From Oscillospiraceae bacterium (GTDB lineage: Bacteria > Bacillota > Clostridia > Oscillospirales > Ruminococcaceae), in assembly GCA_022800935.1 (NCBI GenBank), contig JAAWRH010000033.1:1-41464 (forward strand): a stretch of 41,464 bases of DNA. Reading direction: 5' to 3'. The notes under the pieces are model-generated. The model was not told the origin of the DNA and made no database searches. It saw only the letters and a list, made by a program, of their open reading frames with translations. Position 1 is the first letter of the stretch. Each line of letters begins with the position of its first letter. The position numbers and the translations under genes are program-made. Below are positions 34,457 through 41,464 of this stretch, one piece after another.

Positions 34457-36741
34457 TTTGATTTCTCCCCTTCTGTTGTCCATGATATAGATGGATTTTC
34501 CTTTTCAATGTCTGAAACGGCAATGGTTTGGACAGTCCCGTCTTTCAGCGTAACGCGAACGCTGTCCGGCCCTTCCGCCGTCACCTTTTCAATGACGGAT
34601 TCCTTCTCATAGGGTTCCACTACTGTCAGGTAACGCCCAATTTTCCCAAAGCTCCGCACCGCGTAGGTTTTCCGGCGCTGCCATTCATCCCCCTCGAAAG
34701 CGTCCACCCCGACACAGGCGGTCAGTTTAACCGCGTGCAAACCGGATAAATCCAAACAGATACGGCTTTCCTCTTTGTGATCCACTGGGCTTGCCCCCAA
34801 AGAATACAGGTATTCCGTCCCGACAATCGTCACCCTGCCATCCTTGTAATCCCGTCCAATGCCAAAGCCTTCATCCACGTTTTCCATATGAACCCAGGGA
34901 AGGTTCCCGTCTTTCAGGCATTTTCCCAGATTCAGGGTCGTTCCATCCTCCAGTTCCAGGCAAATCTCTCCCCAGAAAACCCCTTGGGGCGTTGGGATAG
35001 GATTGCCAATTTCATTTTGGCTCCCTCCCTGGCGCAATGCCAAAACCGCTTTGGAGATTCCCCGCACATCGGCGGAAACCTCCCCCCGCCCCAGAATCCA
35101 GCCGTCAAATTCGCCGGAATCTGCTGTCCTTCCGTCCAAATCCAGGCGGTAGGAAAGGGGGATGGCGTAGCCGTTGCCGTCTGTGCGGATACCGTGGAGC
35201 TTGACGATTGCCACATTATCTGTTACAGCTTTACACTGGGCGATAGCGGTTGAAAGCTCGGTATTCGTTGTATCAAAGTGGAAGCCCAGAACCGGGAAGG
35301 CGGTAAAGGTATCGGGCTCATACTCATATTTGCGGTAAGCAAGGGCTTCCTCTGTATAAGCGGCAGAAATCAGGGCGTATTCAGGGTTCCAAGTCCAGCC
35401 GTAGCCGCCGAAATCAGCGCTGTAAGAGGTCAATGTCTTGTAACTGTTATCGCCGACATATTCAAAGTCTTTGCCCTCAATGCCCAATTGGAACAGGTCG
35501 TGGGCCTCCTGGGAGCCGAACAGCCAGTCAAGGAATTTCATGGTAGAATCAATCTTGGTGGAACTTGCAGGAACCGCCAGACCATTGTTGCCCTCATAGT
35601 TGACGGGGATAGCGTTCTTCTTCATCTCGCGGACATCGTCTACATAGACAAAGAACCCGATGGTGTCTTTTCCAAGGTTGTCTTCAAAGCCCATGTATTT
35701 CACGTAATCATCCAGGGTGCCGACAACGGAAGCGCTCAACCCGCCAGAGAATGGCGTTTCATAGTCGGTGCAGCTCATGGAGTCAGGGTCTATGTAGCCT
35801 GCGTCCTGCCATCTGGCGAAGTCCTCGTAACGGTCGATACCGAAATCCCTCTGCCATCCTTCGGGGAAATTGGCGAAGCTCTCGTCGCCTGAACCTTCTA
35901 CTGCAACGGCAACCAGCTTGTTGTCCTTGGTATAAGTCCACATGGTCAGCCCGCCTGCGGAGAACTGCATCAGCCCTGCCTGTGCGGAACCAGGATAGGC
36001 TTCGCCGCGGAGGGATTTCTGCTGGAAGAATCCTCTTGCCTGGCTTGCGCCGTAGCCGATTTTGCCGTGGTCAAGGGCTGCCTGCCAGAATTTTTCCATT
36101 TCCTCATAGCTGTTGATCTTGCCGTCAGTGCCAACGCCCCATTCCTTTGCCCAGTCCTTGCGATACCAGACTACCGGGATGCCGTTGCCGTAAACTTCAT
36201 ATAAGGGAATATAGCACATTTTGCCGTACCAGGTATTGGCGGTCATGGTGTCGGCGGTAAATGCCTTGGCAAGTCCGGGGTATTCGGAGGGATTGTTGAA
36301 ATATGCGGAAAGGTCTGCATAATATCCTTCTGGGGCAAGGTTTTTCAGCTGTACCCAGGAGGCATCAAAAACCAGATCCCAGTCAGAACCGGAAGTAATT
36401 TCCAGGTTCAGCTTCTCTTTATAGTCCGCGTGTTCCACCCAGTTAATGTCCAACTGGATATTCAGGGAGTCCTTGGTCATCTCCAGGTATTTGGCGTATA
36501 CATCATCCCAGCCGTCGGGCTTGGGGCCTTTGTGGAGGAATTTGATGGTTACAGGCTCCGTGCTGGGGGTTGTGTTGTTAGCCGGCGCGCTGTTGTTTGT
36601 CCCAGTGGAGGACGGGGCATTGGAACTGCCGGAGCCGGAGTTTGTCGAAGGGCTGCCGGAACTGCTGCATCCTGCAAGGGCGCTGGTCATCATCACAGAG
36701 GCTAATGTTGCTGAAAGCACACGTTTCATTATACGTTTCAT
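34453..36741 (-). CDS. Sugar-binding lipoprotein fused to a heparinase II/III-like C-terminal part
   Basis: A 762-residue chimera. Residues 1-508 are an extracellular sugar-binding protein: signal peptide with lipobox SALAGC (Cys25), a Ser/Asn-rich linker and the binding domain (VTIKFLHKGPKPDGWDDV, VWYRKDWAKEWGV), partner of LplB/YtcP permeases. The family usually ends about 50 residues later. From about residue 509 (KLHGIRTDGNGYAIPLSYR) the sequence changes to a beta-rich C-terminus like that of heparinase-type lyases (RYLTVVEPYEKESVIEK), with an NPCBM-like segment. The lyase catalytic domain is missing. I infer an in-frame deletion between two neighbouring genes. Binding may be retained, though the missing C-terminal helices could weaken it. 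Confidence 0.75.
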   Translation of the reverse strand: MKRIMKRVLSATLASVMMTSALAGCSSSGSPSTNSGSGSSNAPSSTGTNNSAPANNTTPSTEPVTIKFLHKGPKPDGWDDVYAKYLEMTKDSLNIQLDINWVEHADYKEKLNLEITSGSDWDLVFDASWVQLKNLAPEGYYADLSAYFNNPSEYPGLAKAFTADTMTANTWYGKMCYIPLYEVYGNGIPVVWYRKDWAKEWGVGTDGKINSYEEMEKFWQAALDHGKIGYGASQARGFFQQKSLRGEAYPGSAQAGLMQFSAGGLTMWTYTKDNKLVAVAVEGSGDESFANFPEGWQRDFGIDRYEDFARWQDAGYIDPDSMSCTDYETPFSGGLSASVVGTLDDYVKYMGFEDNLGKDTIGFFVYVDDVREMKKNAIPVNYEGNNGLAVPASSTKIDSTMKFLDWLFGSQEAHDLFQLGIEGKDFEYVGDNSYKTLTSYSADFGGYGWTWNPEYALISAAYTEEALAYRKYEYEPDTFTAFPVLGFHFDTTNTELSTAIAQCKAVTDNVAIVKLHGIRTDGNGYAIPLSYRLDLDGRTADSGEFDGWILGRGEVSADVRGISKAVLALRQGGSQNEIGNPIPTPQGVFWGEICLELEDGTTLNLGKCLKDGNLPWVHMENVDEGFGIGRDYKDGRVTIVGTEYLYSLGASPVDHKEESRICLDLSGLHAVKLTACVGVDAFEGDEWQRRKTYAVRSFGKIGRYLTVVEPYEKESVIEKVTAEGPDSVRVTLKDGTVQTIAVSDIEKENPSISWTTEGEKSK

Positions 36742-37058
36742 AATGTATGGACTCTTCCTTCCTGTTTCATTTTGACGGCTTTGCAGACGATTCCGTTTGC
36801 CGCCTGTCTGCCCGCCGTTCGATGAGTCTATTTTATACGATTCCTGTTCCGCTTTTCAACTCCGCATAATAACGACCAGCCCGTTTCTTAAATTTTTGCA
36901 CTTGTTAGGTGGCCTGCTCTAAAAAATAACACATCCTGTTCATCGTTACAATTTAGAGTGTACAAAAAATTTATTGCCTTTTATAGTTTTTTATGATATT
37001 TTTTAAGTAGGGGGCTTGTTTACCTCTGTGACATGTGGATAGGAGGAACTTCACAGGC
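36742..37058. other. Divergent promoter region between glycan operon and its regulator
   Basis: An AT-rich region between two divergent genes. It holds the promoter at 36832-36859 (minus) and, on the plus side, A/T tracts (36950-37010) upstream of the regulator start. No clear box pair is visible for the plus strand. An AraC-type protein commonly binds such a region, but I saw no obvious repeated half-sites. Confidence 0.5.
36832..36859 (-). promoter_or_regulatory. Promoter of the glycan operon
   Basis: On the minus strand TTGAAA (36854-36859) is followed after 16 bases by TATAAA (36832-36837). It lies about 95 bases upstream of the binding protein start, leaving a leader in which AGGAAGGAAG serves as ribosome site. 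Confidence 0.65.
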
Positions 37059-39383
37059 ATGAATTTCAAAAATGTGTTCCAGATATTCCAGACAGAATAT
37101 ATTAAAAGTGAATATTACAAAAAAGTAATCAAATCATTTCTCTTTATTTCCTGTGTAATATTGTCTGTCTTTTCCATGTTTTTACTGTTATCCGCCAACA
37201 GCGAATACAGTGAAGCCTTGGAATCTATGCAGGAGCAGACCATTACTCAGGCCCAGTATGTCAATCAAACTTCTATCAAGGATATTTACACCCATTGCTA
37301 CCGGATTCAGCAAAATTCCAATATGAACAAGATCCTGTATGGGGATTCCTTTGATCCTGCCCTGAATATGGAGGCTTTGGAGATCAATAAAAATTTCTGC
37401 ATTAGCAGCTCCCTAATCCATTCCTGTTACTTTATCAACTTCCGAACCGGAACGGTAATAGACCAATCCGGGCGGACAGATATTGATTACCATGCAGACA
37501 GCGGTATTTATGAAATCCTGGGGGGACTTTCCCCCAGCAGGTCGCCGGTATTCTGTTATCCCAGGATGTGCAGGCGGCAGCGGAACAATTCTTACAGCGA
37601 AATCCCTGTACTCAGCATTATATTTTATGAAAACATGTCCGGCGCAGTGGTGATAAACCTGGATTATGACGCTTACCGCCAGATGTTTTCTTTAAAGAAA
37701 GACGGGCATATTTCCACCACCATGATAAATGCCAACGGCCAGGTCATCCTTTCGTCAGATTCCCAGATATTCGGACAGGATTATTCCCAGGATCTGCTTT
37801 ATTTGGAGGTTTTGGGAAAAGGCAGGAACCATGGCAGCTTCCCCTTTTCATCTGATGGGGTAAATTATTCTGTCAGCTATATCAAAAACGAGGGAATGGG
37901 CATTACATACATCTGTACCAGGGAAAACCGCCTGATCTATTCGGATAATAAAAAAATTATAAGCCTGCTGAAATATACAGCGGGATGCCTGGCAATCGGG
38001 CTTTTGCTGTCGCTGCTGTTAAGCTGGCTCCTTTACAATCCCCTCAAACAGTTAAAAAAGTCGGTTGCAGGGGTCAGGGCTTCCGGCATACCGTCCCATT
38101 CGCAAGCTTTTCCGAGCCCTTCCAAGGATTTTGATTACCTTTCCCATATCTATAAGGAAATTTCAGATATGAACGACCGTCTTCTCCAGGACAGGAACGC
38201 CCAGCAGAATACAGAGCTGTTTGCCCGCCTGCTGAGGGGAGCGGAGATTCCGGCCTCCAAGCTGGAAGCCCTTGATGCAGATTTCCCTAGCAAAAACTAT
38301 ATGGTAGTGCTTTTGGAGCTTGCCCCTCCCCTTCCAGGGACAGAACTGCTGATGGAGCGGGAATTGATGAGGTATGCTATCCAAAATGTCACGCAGGAGC
38401 TGCTTTCTGAGGCTGCAAACGTCCACCTGGTTCGGATAGAATCTGCTTTTTCTGTCTTCCTGCTCAATTTTGACACGCTGGACATCAAGAAAGCCCTCCA
38501 GGCAGTTGAAAATGCCCAGGCGTTTATTTTAAAGCATTTTGGCGCGGAATTCTCCGCAGGGCTTGGGGATACGGTACAGGATATCAGCGAACTGTCGCAA
38601 TCCTATAACAGCGCTTTTGAAGCTCTTTCCCAAAGGTTCATCTCTGGGCGCGGTTCTGTCCATACGGCGGAGGAGCTGCGGCTTACGCCGTCCGGCGCGC
38701 AGATATATCCTTATGAAACTGCCCAAAGCCTGCTGGCGGCAGTGAAAGCAATTTCCCGCGACGATGCCCAAAGGTTTATCCATGAATTCTTTGCCTCTGT
38801 TCGGCATTTCGACATTGATAAAATACTTAGTTTTGTTTTGCAGCTCCATTTCTCCCTGCAAAAACTGGAAACAGAGAACTATATCCAGATTTCCTGGGAC
38901 TGGGATTATAAGGAACTGGAAAAAAGAACGCTGGGAGAGATTGAAGAACAGCTTTGCAGCCGGTGCCTATCCGATATGGAACAGCTTGCATCTATCCGGG
39001 ACGTTTCCCCTAATTCCTCTAACCGGAAGGATTTGAAAGAACAGATACAGGTTTTAATTGAAGAAAACATTTATAAACCGGAGCTTTCCGTCACCTTTTT
39101 GGCGGATCAGGTTCATTTATCAGTGAATTATCTCAGGAATATTTTTAAGGACAGTACCGGAAGCTCATTGTCTAATTACATCAATAACCGGAAAATTGAC
39201 GTGATCTGCCGCCTGCTGCTGGATACAGATATGACTTTGACGGAAATTAACGATAAATTAGGATTTTCCACACGGAATTATTTCTATACCTTTTTCAAAA
39301 AGCACATTGGCATGACGCCGAAGGATTACCGGAAAAAGATGCGGGGTTCAGAGCAGGATCATGAGCCTTCGGAAAGCAAGTAG
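37059..39383 (+). CDS. Membrane-anchored AraC-family transcriptional regulator
   Basis: A 774-residue one-component regulator. A membrane helix near residues 27-45 and another near 302-326 enclose an extracellular sensor of about 255 residues. Then come a linker, a GGDEF-like degenerate middle region and a C-terminal AraC DNA-binding domain (about 660-765: LSVTFLADQVHLSVNYLRNIF, then FSTRNYFYTFFKKHIGMTPK). Such proteins control adjacent glycan loci in Clostridia and Paenibacillus. The ATG at 37059 has AGGAGG 12 bases upstream, a little far; GTG at 37035 lies before that site. It is transcribed away from the glycan operon, its likely target. Confidence 0.88.
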   Translation: MNFKNVFQIFQTEYIKSEYYKKVIKSFLFISCVILSVFSMFLLLSANSEYSEALESMQEQTITQAQYVNQTSIKDIYTHCYRIQQNSNMNKILYGDSFDPALNMEALEINKNFCISSSLIHSCYFINFRTGTVIDQSGRTDIDYHADSGIYEILGGLSPSRSPVFCYPRMCRRQRNNSYSEIPVLSIIFYENMSGAVVINLDYDAYRQMFSLKKDGHISTTMINANGQVILSSDSQIFGQDYSQDLLYLEVLGKGRNHGSFPFSSDGVNYSVSYIKNEGMGITYICTRENRLIYSDNKKIISLLKYTAGCLAIGLLLSLLLSWLLYNPLKQLKKSVAGVRASGIPSHSQAFPSPSKDFDYLSHIYKEISDMNDRLLQDRNAQQNTELFARLLRGAEIPASKLEALDADFPSKNYMVVLLELAPPLPGTELLMERELMRYAIQNVTQELLSEAANVHLVRIESAFSVFLLNFDTLDIKKALQAVENAQAFILKHFGAEFSAGLGDTVQDISELSQSYNSAFEALSQRFISGRGSVHTAEELRLTPSGAQIYPYETAQSLLAAVKAISRDDAQRFIHEFFASVRHFDIDKILSFVLQLHFSLQKLETENYIQISWDWDYKELEKRTLGEIEEQLCSRCLSDMEQLASIRDVSPNSSNRKDLKEQIQVLIEENIYKPELSVTFLADQVHLSVNYLRNIFKDSTGSSLSNYINNRKIDVICRLLLDTDMTLTEINDKLGFSTRNYFYTFFKKHIGMTPKDYRKKMRGSEQDHEPSESK

Positions 39384-39445
39384 ACAGGCAGCGCTATTCA
39401 TGATAAAATAAAGATATAAAATCAAAGCTGAAGAGGGTGTACAAT

Positions 39446-40303
39446 TTGGAAGAATTTTTAATGAAGCCCAAGGTAGATTTTGCCTTCAAGGAAATTATGT
39501 ATGATGAAGATGCTTTAAAAGGATTTTTAGCGGCAGTCCTGGTGCTGGATGTGAAGGAGATCAAATCTGTTGTTATACAAAATACAGACCTGCGGAAAAT
39601 CCATTCCGAGGATAAACAGGGCATTTTAGATGTCAACGTTATCATGAACGATAATACAGAGATTGACATAGAAATCCAGCTTTCGGAAATGATGATCTGG
39701 CCGGAACGGTCAACCTTTTATCTGGCAAAAAAGTATGTAGACCAAATTAAAGAAGGGGAACCGTACAGTGTTTTAAAGAAGTGCGTTAGCATCAGCATTT
39801 TAGACTTTAAGCTGTTTAAAAATGAGGAACCCTTTTATTCAAGCTTCCACATTATGGAAGACACGCGGCATTTTATCTACACAAACAAACTGGAATACCA
39901 TGTCATAGAGCTTCCAAAGCTGCCGAAGGAAATCCAGGAAAACAGCAGTGACGTATTATTGTGGGCGAAGTTTTTCGCCGCAGAGAAGAAGGAGGACTTT
40001 GAGATGTTGGCAGATATGAACGAAGGGATTAAGCACGCATACAAAAGGCTCCAGGTCATCAGCCAGGATGATGAAAAACGCCGGGAATATGATGCCAGGA
40101 TGAAAGCCCTCCGGGACTACAACCAAGGGATGCTGGACGCAAGAGAGGAAGGAAGAGAAGAAGGAAGAGAAGAAGGGAGAAAAGAAGGCAGCAATAACCG
40201 GGCTTTGAATATTGCAAAGAATCTTGTCCTAGCAAATATACCTATGGATATTATCATTAATAGTACAGGTTTATCTGAAAAAGAGATAAACGCATTAAAA
40301 TAA
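39446..40303 (+). CDS. Rpn-type PD-(D/E)XK nuclease family protein
   Basis: A protein of about 285 residues of the Rpn/transposase-like nuclease family (PF12784 type). KVDFAFKEIMYDE at the start, then GILDVNVIMNDNTEIDIEIQL with the Asp and Glu-x-Gln of the nuclease core, then PERSTFYLAKKYVDQI. A repeated REEG/KEG stretch follows near the end, with a short closing helix (STGLSEKEINALK). Rpn proteins promote RecA-independent recombination and some act in phage defence. The TTG at 39446 has GAGGG upstream; an ATG at 39461 is an alternative. Confidence 0.82.
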   Translation: MEEFLMKPKVDFAFKEIMYDEDALKGFLAAVLVLDVKEIKSVVIQNTDLRKIHSEDKQGILDVNVIMNDNTEIDIEIQLSEMMIWPERSTFYLAKKYVDQIKEGEPYSVLKKCVSISILDFKLFKNEEPFYSSFHIMEDTRHFIYTNKLEYHVIELPKLPKEIQENSSDVLLWAKFFAAEKKEDFEMLADMNEGIKHAYKRLQVISQDDEKRREYDARMKALRDYNQGMLDAREEGREEGREEGRKEGSNNRALNIAKNLVLANIPMDIIINSTGLSEKEINALK

Positions 40304-40329
40304 TGAGGTATGACCTATGCTGGATTGGA

Positions 40330-40386
40330 GCATCAGCCAGGATAACGAGTCTTACCGAAAGCCAGATAAAAGATTTATGTGATTAA
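40330..40386 (+). pseudogene. Second Rpn gene tail
   Basis: After the Rpn stop, a frame reads ASARITSLTESQIKDLCD and stops. This resembles the closing helix of the preceding protein (STGLSEKEINALK) and of other Rpn proteins (ITGLTEEQI). It is probably all that remains of a second, tandem Rpn gene. Confidence 0.45.
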
Positions 40387-40679
40387 AATAGCAGTTCTGC
40401 CCTCCTGTGAAAATTCACGGAGGGCAGAACTTTTTGCATATACATGGCAATATATTCTTCTTGTGTGATACAGGGTATATAGGTATGACCATAAATCCTG
40501 CCGCACTGGACCATACCCTCTACTTTTAAAGCCTCTTTCTTCATCATGCTGTTCAGGACCTGGTGGATAGAGTTAGGGTTCCAATGTTTATCTGGCATTT
40601 TAGCCAGAATTTCAGGGCGGCTTAACGCAGAACCTTCCTTCCACAGTATCCGTAAAATGTCCAACTCTGTATCAGACAA
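40383..40679 (-). pseudogene. BlaI/MecI-type repressor, shortened
   Basis: Ninety-eight residues match the winged-helix half of BlaI/MecI/CopY repressors (SDTELDILRILWKEGSALSR, PNSIHQVLNSMMKKEAL, IYGHTYIPCITQEEYI). Family members have about 120-130 residues. Here the dimerisation end is replaced by residues encoded within the terminator hairpin at 40393-40431, and no normal start codon with ribosome site is visible, since the frame opens towards the insertion sequence. Both ends therefore look cut. No blaR or beta-lactamase gene is nearby. Confidence 0.65.
40393..40435 (+). terminator. Intrinsic terminator after the Rpn genes
   Basis: Perfect 13-base arms (40393-40405 and 40419-40431) flank a 13-base loop, and a run of T follows. 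It ends plus-strand transcription of the Rpn gene. The converging BlaI-like frame reads through it on the other strand. Confidence 0.85.
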
Positions 40680-40703
40680 AGAAACTTTGCCCCAATACCC
40701 AGT

Positions 40704-40732
40704 TTGCCAGGCAGAAAAAAATCCTGTATAAT
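40704..40732 (+). promoter_or_regulatory. Promoter of IS3 orfA
   Basis: TTGCCA (40704-40709) and TATAAT (40727-40732) are separated by 17 bases and stand 18 bases upstream of the orfA ATG. AAGAGGGT between is the ribosome site. Confidence 0.7.
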
Positions 40733-40750
40733 GGAAAGAGGGTAATATTC

Positions 40751-41071
40751 ATGAGAACAAAAGAAGGAAAACAGACAGCACCACCGCGCTACGATGAGGA
40801 GTTTAAAGCGGGAGCAGTGCGGATGGTTATCGAACAGGGACGACCAAGCCGTGAAGTGGCCAAAGAATTGGGCATCTGCATTGATACACTGCACAGTTGG
40901 CTCAAGGCCGCGGGAGCGCCGACGCCCGGACAGGCAGACCGTCAGGACCGAGACACCAAACATCTGCGTGAGTTGGAAGCGGAAAACCGAGCTCTGCGCA
41001 AAAAACTGGAGGAGAAGAACGAGGTCATTGATATCCTAAAAAAATCCGTCGGCATACTTGGCATCCCGTAA
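40751..41071 (+). mobile_element. IS3-family orfA (HTH transposase subunit) without orfB
   Basis: A 106-residue OrfA: helix-turn-helix (EEFKAGAVRMVIEQG, ELGICIDTLHSWLKAAG) followed by a leucine-zipper-like coiled coil (LRELEAENRALRKKLEEKNE) and KKSVGILGIP. In IS3 elements OrfA joins OrfB by ribosomal frameshifting to form the transposase. Past the stop no DDE-type OrfB frame exists; instead a palindromic segment and a recombinase fragment follow. The element is truncated and cannot move by itself. A second damaged copy lies at 29367-29611. Confidence 0.85.
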
Positions 41072-41109
41072 AAATATGTGTAAGCGAAAATCGACACAGC
41101 CAAGGAATG

Positions 41110-41234
41110 GCGCTGAAAAACAGCGCAGAGAAGGGCTGTAGCCCATGTCCAGCTATCGTCCCGGTGGGCAGGATGGTATGCGGCGCCGTGAGCGGCGTGA
41201 ATACCATCCTAAACGCCGGGACACCCTAAGGACA
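41110..41234. repeat. Nested palindromic segment of unknown nature
   Basis: A small hairpin (41110-41115 with 41121-41126) is followed by one long hierarchical stem: 41146-41150 with 41230-41234; 41158-41164 with 41216-41222; 41170-41179 with 41201-41210; and 41185-41188 with 41193-41196 around a 4-base loop. Unpaired internal loops of 5-8 bases separate the helices. It could be a structured RNA, a recombination site or a coding coincidence: a basic 37-residue frame (41145-41258, RRRERREYHPKRR) also crosses it. I cannot assign it to a known RNA family. Confidence 0.55.
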
Positions 41235-41464
41235 GGGCATACGATCGGCGAACATTAGCGGCACCGTCCTCTCATCTTTGCGTTCCATACTTCGTTCCAG
41301 CATTAACTTCTGTGCCAGATCGAACATTTCCGGTTTGATGATTTGCAGCTCTTCAAAAGGTCCAGCATAGGTTTCTTCGCTTTTCAGAATTCCTTTATAC
41401 AGCGGATTGTGAAGAATCGCTCCAACACTGGCATCGTGCCAGTTCTCTCCTTTTCGGGTTTTGA
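41226..41464 (-). pseudogene. Serine recombinase fragment running off the window
   Basis: The minus-strand frame from the window edge reads GENWHDASVGAILHNPLYKG, then a short stretch and FDLAQKLMLERSMERKDERT, part of the recombinase domain found after the catalytic domain in large serine recombinases. After RTVPL the expected zinc-ribbon region (a CGHCG-type motif) is replaced by MFADRMPCP and a stop at 41226. The match ends near 41255, at the edge of the palindromic segment. The N-terminal catalytic part, if present, lies beyond the window. Confidence 0.75.

Noticed and set aside
40141..40195. Purine-rich repeat GAAGAAGGAAGA
   Set aside because: It encodes the REEG repeat usual near the C-terminus of Rpn-type proteins.
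41071..41258. Group II intron start (GTGTAAGC-like 5' end)
   Set aside because: The expected domain order and a reverse transcriptase are absent, and a minus-strand recombinase frame begins straight after.

Overview
The window looks like a chromosome segment of a gut-type Firmicute of class Clostridia, probably Lachnospiraceae or Oscillospiraceae (inference). The grounds are Tn1549-like conjugation genes, AGGAGG-type ribosome sites with frequent TTG/GTG starts, a YesM-type histidine kinase, LplB/YtcP sugar permeases and an anaerobic (cbi) cobalamin operon. No rRNA, tRNA or CRISPR array was seen.

Region 1 (1-5360) is mobile DNA read on the minus strand. A Tn1549-like conjugation module (replication-initiator-like protein, DUF5348, PcfB, VirD4) is cut off inside virD4. 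There it abuts a large serine recombinase, which is followed by a small membrane protein/HTH regulator operon whose promoter carries two near-identical 24-bp palindromes.

Region 2 (5361-8755, minus) holds a SPASM-domain peptide-maturase-like protein without a radical SAM core, a frameshifted receiver-domain pseudogene and an intact YesM-type sensor kinase.

Region 3 (8850-26253, plus) is one long B12 regulon: promoter, cobalamin riboswitch and terminator, then btuC-btuD-btuF, cbiK', cbiH', cbiA, cbiC, cbiD, cbiF, cbiG, a cbiJ-cbiE-cbiT fusion, cbiB, cobD, cbiP, cobT, cobU, cobS and cobC. cbiK and cbiH have each lost their middle. cbiL and a cob(I)alamin adenosyltransferase gene are absent from the window, so the locus as shown cannot make the corrin ring unaided. 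A small Cys-rich protein gene converges on the operon.

Region 4 (26564-37034) holds glycan genes. Two sugar ABC permease genes (plus) lie between two homologous terminator hairpins in opposite orientation, together with an IS3 orfA relic and AraC gene tails. A minus-strand operon follows: solute-binding lipoprotein fused to a lyase-like C-terminus, GH88 unsaturated glucuronyl hydrolase, a gutted GH36 gene, a GH43 gene, the tail of a carbon-nitrogen hydrolase and manA. This suits uptake and breakdown of a uronic-acid-containing glycan.

Region 5 (37059-41464) holds a membrane-anchored AraC regulator divergent from the glycan operon, an Rpn-type nuclease gene with a second Rpn tail, a shortened BlaI-like gene, a solitary IS3 orfA, a strongly palindromic segment and the cut end of another serine recombinase.

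The most unusual feature is repeated gene damage of one kind: cbiK, cbiH, the GH36 gene, the binding-protein/lyase pair and the GH43/hydrolase pair all keep authentic outer ends while the middle is missing. Either this genome has lost DNA by many internal deletions, or the assembly has collapsed; read mapping over the junctions would decide.
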